DNA of 64,000 nt from Kalaharituber pfeilii (lineage: Eukaryota > Ascomycota > Pezizomycetes > Pezizales > Pezizaceae): NCBI GenBank assembly GCA_015179045.1, contig WHUZ01000102.1, forward strand, positions 1-64,000. Reading direction: 5' to 3'. Below are positions 60,017 through 64,000 of the stretch, one piece after another. Below the pieces are notes generated by a model. That model was not told the DNA's origin. It made no database searches and saw only the letters and a list, made by a program, of their open reading frames with translations. A program made the position numbers and the translations under genes. Numbering within the stretch: the first letter of the stretch is position 1; the number at the start of each line of letters is the position of its first letter.

Positions 60017-60060
60017 GCATTCACAAATGTCTGTATGGCGTCACAGACATTTGTGAATGC
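60017..60060. repeat. perfect 18-bp hairpin
   Basis: GCATTCACAAATGTCTGT (60017-60034) and its exact reverse complement (60043-60060) enclose an eight-base loop. Confidence 0.95.
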
Positions 60061-60570
60061 ATCAAGTGGAGTGGGTTCTCTCGTGCTATTTCTACCCGGT
60101 ACTTGCTGGTGCCACAGACCTCCGGTCTAAAATCCAGGTGTCACACGTGCGCAACGCAGGCGCCGGGATCCATGGAACTCCGGAACGGATGTTTTAGCAC
60201 AAAGAGAGAATGTGTTTACTGGCACACACCCAAGGTTACTACCATGTACTGTACTCCTGAACATCTATGCACGCCCGCAAGCTGTGCTTGGGCCGAGTGA
60301 TAAATTCAAGTATATAAGATTCTAAGTACGGTCGGTTCGAATATCAAGGTCTCCTCAACATAGGCCCACGTCCTTGTCGCGAGCTCTCCCACTCCCAAGC
60401 GCTGATACAGCATACAGCATCGGGCTAAATCCAGCACAACTTCCTGTTGGGCACCTTTGCATTTCTCGGCTTCTTTACCCCTGCGGGTTGAACTCCATTG
60501 GATTTCTCTAATTCTACACTGAGACTTGAATCTTCAATCGTGTCGTTGAGAACCTCCCCTGACTGTCGAG
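60061..60570. other. promoter side of DUF3455 gene
   Basis: No other gene recognised. Confidence 0.35.
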
Positions 60571-61498
60571 ATGCTGCAAATGAATTCCCTCTTACGGGCT
60601 CTCCTGGTCTTGTGTTTTGTACTGTTTGCTCCGTCGAATGCACTACCTACTTTGGAGGCCAATTTCGGTGGAGAAAACGGTTTGGAGAGGGTTAAGCCCA
60701 CTTTCTGTCGTAAGTCCATTCATCACATAATGTTCCTTGTTTCCTGACGAAATCTTCGACCTCTCATTTCAATGACTGAACCAATGTTCCATCTTCCCTA
60801 ACATCGTAAATGTATTTCACAGCATCACCAGGCTCCTGTCTAAGCCAGCCCTCTCAAGGATCCAAACTGACCATTGTGGTTCTCGGTGTTGGCACTCAAA
60901 ACTACACCTGTGCCTCGCCTACTGCAGTCCCTGCTCCCATCGGTGCAATGGCAACTCTGTTTGACATTTCCCAGCTCGTAATTACGAACCCCACAGTCCT
61001 TCATAACATACCAGCCATGGTTATGTGGGCCGGGCTTCATGATATTCAGAATGCTGCCCAAGGAAACGTTCCCTTGGGCCTGGGATACCCTCAAGTCGGG
61101 ACGCACATTTTCACACCGGACGCAAAGACACCATATTTCGAACTTAAGTTCCGAAGTAATACATTGAAATTGGTGGGCCAGAAGTTAGAAGGCTTTCCTG
61201 CCCCATCTAGCGCCTACCCCGGCAGTGTCAATTGGTTGAAGCTTGGAAGAGCAACGGACAAGGAGAAAGAGAGCATTGGAATTAAGGTTTGTCTCAAGAT
61301 GAATCACAAGGAACCTGCATGCATTTGTATGCAGCAGGGGTAAGACGCGATCGCGAAGACTAACCATGTTTATTGCATTGCTAGTACGTTTATCGGCTTT
61401 TCACTGCAGGAGGGAAGCCACCAGCTACCTGCGAAGGATTAGAGAAAGAGTTTACTGTGAATTATGCCACAGAGTATTGTAAGTTATGGAACCGATAA
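60571..61498 (+). CDS. secreted DUF3455-family protein
   Basis: Exons 60571-60709, 60823-61286 and 61385-61498 join in frame and give 238 residues. The first 25 or so residues form a signal peptide (LLRALLVLCFVLFAPSNA). The core has the DUF3455 order: KLTIVVLGVGTQNYTCAS, GAMATLFDIS near the centre, then PLGLGYPQVGTHIF and, after the last intron, YRLFTAGGKPPATCEG near the C terminus. The family is common in ascomycetes, secreted or wall-bound, and has no settled function; database entries sometimes misname it malate dehydrogenase. The exon 3 end (EYCKLWNR) differs a little from the usual aromatic tail, so a further splice near 61480 is possible. The start at 60571 is preferred because it opens the signal peptide. 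Confidence 0.82.
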
Positions 61499-62437
61499 TA
61501 TATACCTGTCATGATCATCAGATGCTAACTCTAAGTGTATGAAGGGGTATATAACTAGTTGGTCCACAACTGCATCCGATGCTATTCATAGACAACACGC
61601 ACGTTGAAGTCAATGCACTGCATCAACGCATGCAAGCGCATCGCTGACATTCAGGATTTATCAGTACCTATTCATTAGCCTCGGAGGTTCTTATTCATAA
61701 TTGCATATCATTTACATTATCTGAAAAGTCCTGTTGGCCTTCTGCACTTACTGCAACTTCAAGTACTTTTCTCCTCTGGCCATTGCGCCATTTCAGCGCC
61801 AGAACGGTGCGGCCACGACATTACAGAGGGTTTGGATTTTCTCATTTATTTTCACATTACCTATAGATGGGTTTTATTTTTGGATTCTTGTTGGACTGGG
61901 GCGTAGTCAAATTAATCACTGGACATGGTTTTGGTCAATGATAGTATGGTTGAGGAGTGTTGCCAGTAAAGTAGCAAGTGTATGGTAAAGGAAGAGCGAA
62001 TATGGTTGCGGGGGACGATGTTCTCGTTCGTGTAATGGACAAGGGATACAGGGTCTATGACTTCAATCTGAACGGATTGAAGTCGAGGATTTGCACAAAT
62101 CTGATCTGCTTACTTTATCGTCTCATGCTCACCCGACAACAAACATTAATGTGAGCTCATGATCAGCACAAATCTTGTAGGCCAAAAGGACCCTTTCAAT
62201 AAAATCATGTCGTGTGCCCCTTGACAGGTGAAACACTGTGTTGCAAAATTTAGGGTTGAAATCTGTTTAGGTGTTATGTTCGTCTTGAAACCTACAGGAA
62301 ACTTATTTACTACTGCTGCTACTAGCTGAACTGTAATGACACCAGATTACTGTAATGGCTAAGCACTTAGTAGTAGTAGCTACAGGGATATCCTCATTTC
62401 TGAGTGCGGGTTCAAGCCTCGCTCTCTAGCATCCATA
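61499..62437. other. intergenic region with tRNA-like trace
   Basis: No gene recognised. At about 62356-62430, TGGCTAAGCACTTAG (A-box-like) and GGGTTCAAGCC (B-box-like; its T-stem pairs at all five positions) suggest a tRNA pseudogene or SINE head, but no acceptor stem closes. Confidence 0.35.
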
Positions 62438-62772
62438 TAGTGAGCGGCACGAGCTAGCTCGAGCCGAGCTGGAGGGTGAGCTCGAGCTGGCGTGGCATGA
62501 GCTCGAGCCTGGATTGATTATATACATAATATTGACAAACTAAACTAAACTAAGCTAAATTTTCATCTTTCTCACTACTATCAGCTAAATTGTGCATTTC
62601 GAAGTTGTTGGTAGGTCAGAATGAGCTCCAAGTCTCTAATTATTACTATATTAGGTATTTACAGTTTATGAAACCTTGCACTGGCTAAGCATTTTAGCGA
62701 GCTGTCAAGAAAAACACAAGCATGATCTTGGCTCGTTTGAGCTCGAGCTGGCTCGGCTCGTGCCGCTCACTA
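62438..62772. mobile_element. 335-bp hAT-type MITE with 8-bp TSD
   Basis: Perfect 17-bp inverted ends TAGTGAGCGGCACGAGC, flanked by exact 8-bp duplications CATCCATA at 62430-62437 and 62773-62780. Several GCTCGAGC motifs cluster inside both ends, as expected for transposase-binding subterminal repeats of hAT elements. No coding capacity, so it depends on a transposase elsewhere. Confidence 0.92.
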
Positions 62773-62780
62773 CATCCATA

Positions 62781-63113
62781 GAGTGTCTCTAGTATTATTG
62801 AAAGAAAAGGAGATGATTTCTCGCAAAACATTAGAAAACCTGTTCTATTCCCAATTCTAAGAAACCTTTTTTTACACTTCCACTGAGGGTAAACTCATAA
62901 TTGACTTCAAGGTCACTAAATGCATAACTGGAGTAGCTTTCGCGTCCAAATAGAGAATTACTTGTCGTGGGGTAAATCAATCCCTGTTGGATTTTACCCA
63001 TTCAGAGTTGGTGGCAACCACGTCTAATTCGACACCAGTTGATTAGCTAAGAACCGCTTTCATTTTCACCTAGAGATCTATATAAAGCTACTGAGTGTAT
63101 AGATATCTGGAGG
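62781..63113. other. spacer
   Basis: No gene or repeat recognised between the MITE and the module B pair. Confidence 0.3.
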
Positions 63114-63192
63114 CTCCACTCTTTTTTTTTTTTTTTTTTTTTTTAAATATATCATTACTCGCATGCCGCCCTTATGGGCTATGACTCCACTC
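63114..63192 (-). mobile_element. poly(A) retroposon module B with 8-bp TSD
   Basis: CTCCACTC occurs at 63114-63121 and 63185-63192. Between them, a T run of about 23 (poly(A) on the minus strand) adjoins a body which on the minus strand reads AGCCCATAAGGGCGGCATGC, then GAGTAATGATAT. Confidence 0.8.
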
Positions 63193-63251
63193 ACTGACTA
63201 TGTAATTTCGGTCATGATTCTTATTAGTATCGAATTAGGCGAGGCTTCACA

Positions 63252-63356
63252 CTCTCTCAAATTGCCATAGCCCCAAGGGCGGCACGCGATCAATGATATA
63301 TTTTTTTTTAAAAAAAAAAGGAAAAAAAAAAAAAAAAAAAAAAAACTCTCTCTCAA
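63252..63356 (+). mobile_element. poly(A) retroposon module B, plus strand, 9-bp TSD
   Basis: CTCTCTCAA at 63252-63260 and again at 63348-63356 flanks a module with GCCATAGCCCCAAGGGCGGC, then ACGCGATCAATGATATA, followed by a mixed T/A and then A-rich tail. It lies about 60 bases from the minus-strand copy, so the two converge. Confidence 0.75.
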
Positions 63357-64000
63357 GCGAGAGAACTTAGCCTTCAAGCTTTTCTGACTTCGGCCGGGAC
63401 CGCTCCATTTCGAAGGATTGGCAATGCACCATGACACCAAGTAACGTTAACTGGCACAGGATTTTAATCTTAAACACGAGTAGACTTAGTCCGGGGGAAG
63501 CTCCAGAGCTCTGGCTGCGCCACACTTCATTGATGAACAGGGATGCAGTAAGGGTCGAGAAGCTCTAGAGTATGTCTCTAATAATGTAGAGTCTAGCGAA
63601 CCCTTAAATTTCCATGGCGGACCGGCCTAACCGCGACAGCACTAGCAGCCCGCTGATTCTAATACTGTACCTCTGAGTCCGATGTGTCCTACACAATTTG
63701 CATGCTTGGTGCACCGTCCAGAAACGAAACCTCAAATATGAAAAACTCTCTCTACTGTTATATCAGGTTGCATGATCCATGCATTCCAGTCAGCTTGTCG
63801 TCCGTTATACAAAACCCGTTACGATCTCTCAATTGCTTTTTGCATTCAGTACTCTATTCCTGACACGTTCGAGGCCAAGTTGGATGGCTATCGGGGGCCT
63901 GTTTGCCATGGCTATCGTGTGAGCACTCTGCATGTGCTGTGCTATTCGCCATAAGATCCCCTTGCCTACTGAGGCTGCCGCCGCGAGGCGGGCTGCAGCG
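63357..64000. other. right flank
   Basis: No gene recognised to the end of the window. Confidence 0.3.

Noticed and set aside
62356..62430. tRNA gene
   Set aside because: The T-arm pairs well, but no acceptor stem or anticodon arm can be folded with it.

Overview
The window looks like nuclear DNA of a filamentous ascomycete (Pezizomycotina). Genes are split by short GT...AG introns of about 40 to 310 bases, and the families are typical of fungi: an NPP1-type NLP, a secreted CE8 pectinesterase, a TPMT-like methyltransferase, a Qdr/Tpo-type drug:H+ antiporter, a short phospholipase D, an ABZ2-type aminodeoxychorismate lyase, a GH3 glucosidase and a DUF3455 secreted protein. Only about ten genes occupy 64 kb, and the spacers are full of DNA transposon debris and poly(A)-tailed insertions. 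This suggests a large, repeat-rich genome, as in several Pezizomycetes, but the order is inference and the species is not identified.

Layout. 0.8-1.7 kb (-): NLP. 1.7-6.7 kb: gene-poor, with a GC-rich island at 5.4-5.65 kb. 6.7-8.2 kb (-): an unrecognised acidic protein and a possible second small ORF. 8.4-11.5 kb: spacer with many short poly(A) insertions and a 19-bp minisatellite. 12.0-13.4 kb (-): six-exon pectinesterase. 15.2-16.4 kb (-): methyltransferase with a one-base frameshift near its end. 16.9-19.7 kb: nested terminal-inverted-repeat elements. 21.4-23.8 kb (-): five-exon MFS transporter. 27.2-31.2 kb (+): four-exon phospholipase D. 34.6-35.9 kb (+): MDR oxidoreductase with a one-base frameshift. 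40.8-41.75 kb (-): aminodeoxychorismate lyase. 42.2-44.8 kb (-): GH3 glucosidase pseudogene. 45-60 kb: no confident host gene; a Tc1/mariner remnant, palindromic MITEs, a LINE ORF1 remnant, and pogo-like and Tc1 fragments. 60.6-61.5 kb (+): DUF3455 secreted protein. 62.4-62.8 kb: a complete hAT-type MITE with an 8-bp target duplication.

The genes do not form an obvious pathway or biosynthetic cluster. The common theme is interaction with plant material: NLP and pectinesterase read as intact, while the GH3 glucosidase is clearly dead, including loss of its nucleophile Asp.

The most unusual signal is a family of very small retroposed insertions. A conserved 3' module (containing GCGGGGTTATGTGAT) plus poly(A), with as little as about 23 bp of body, sits between perfect 10-13 bp target-site duplications. 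A sister module (containing GGGCGGCAYGCGA) behaves the same way. One copy of the first module lies just downstream of a LINE ORF1 remnant, which makes extreme 5' truncation of a LINE a testable explanation.
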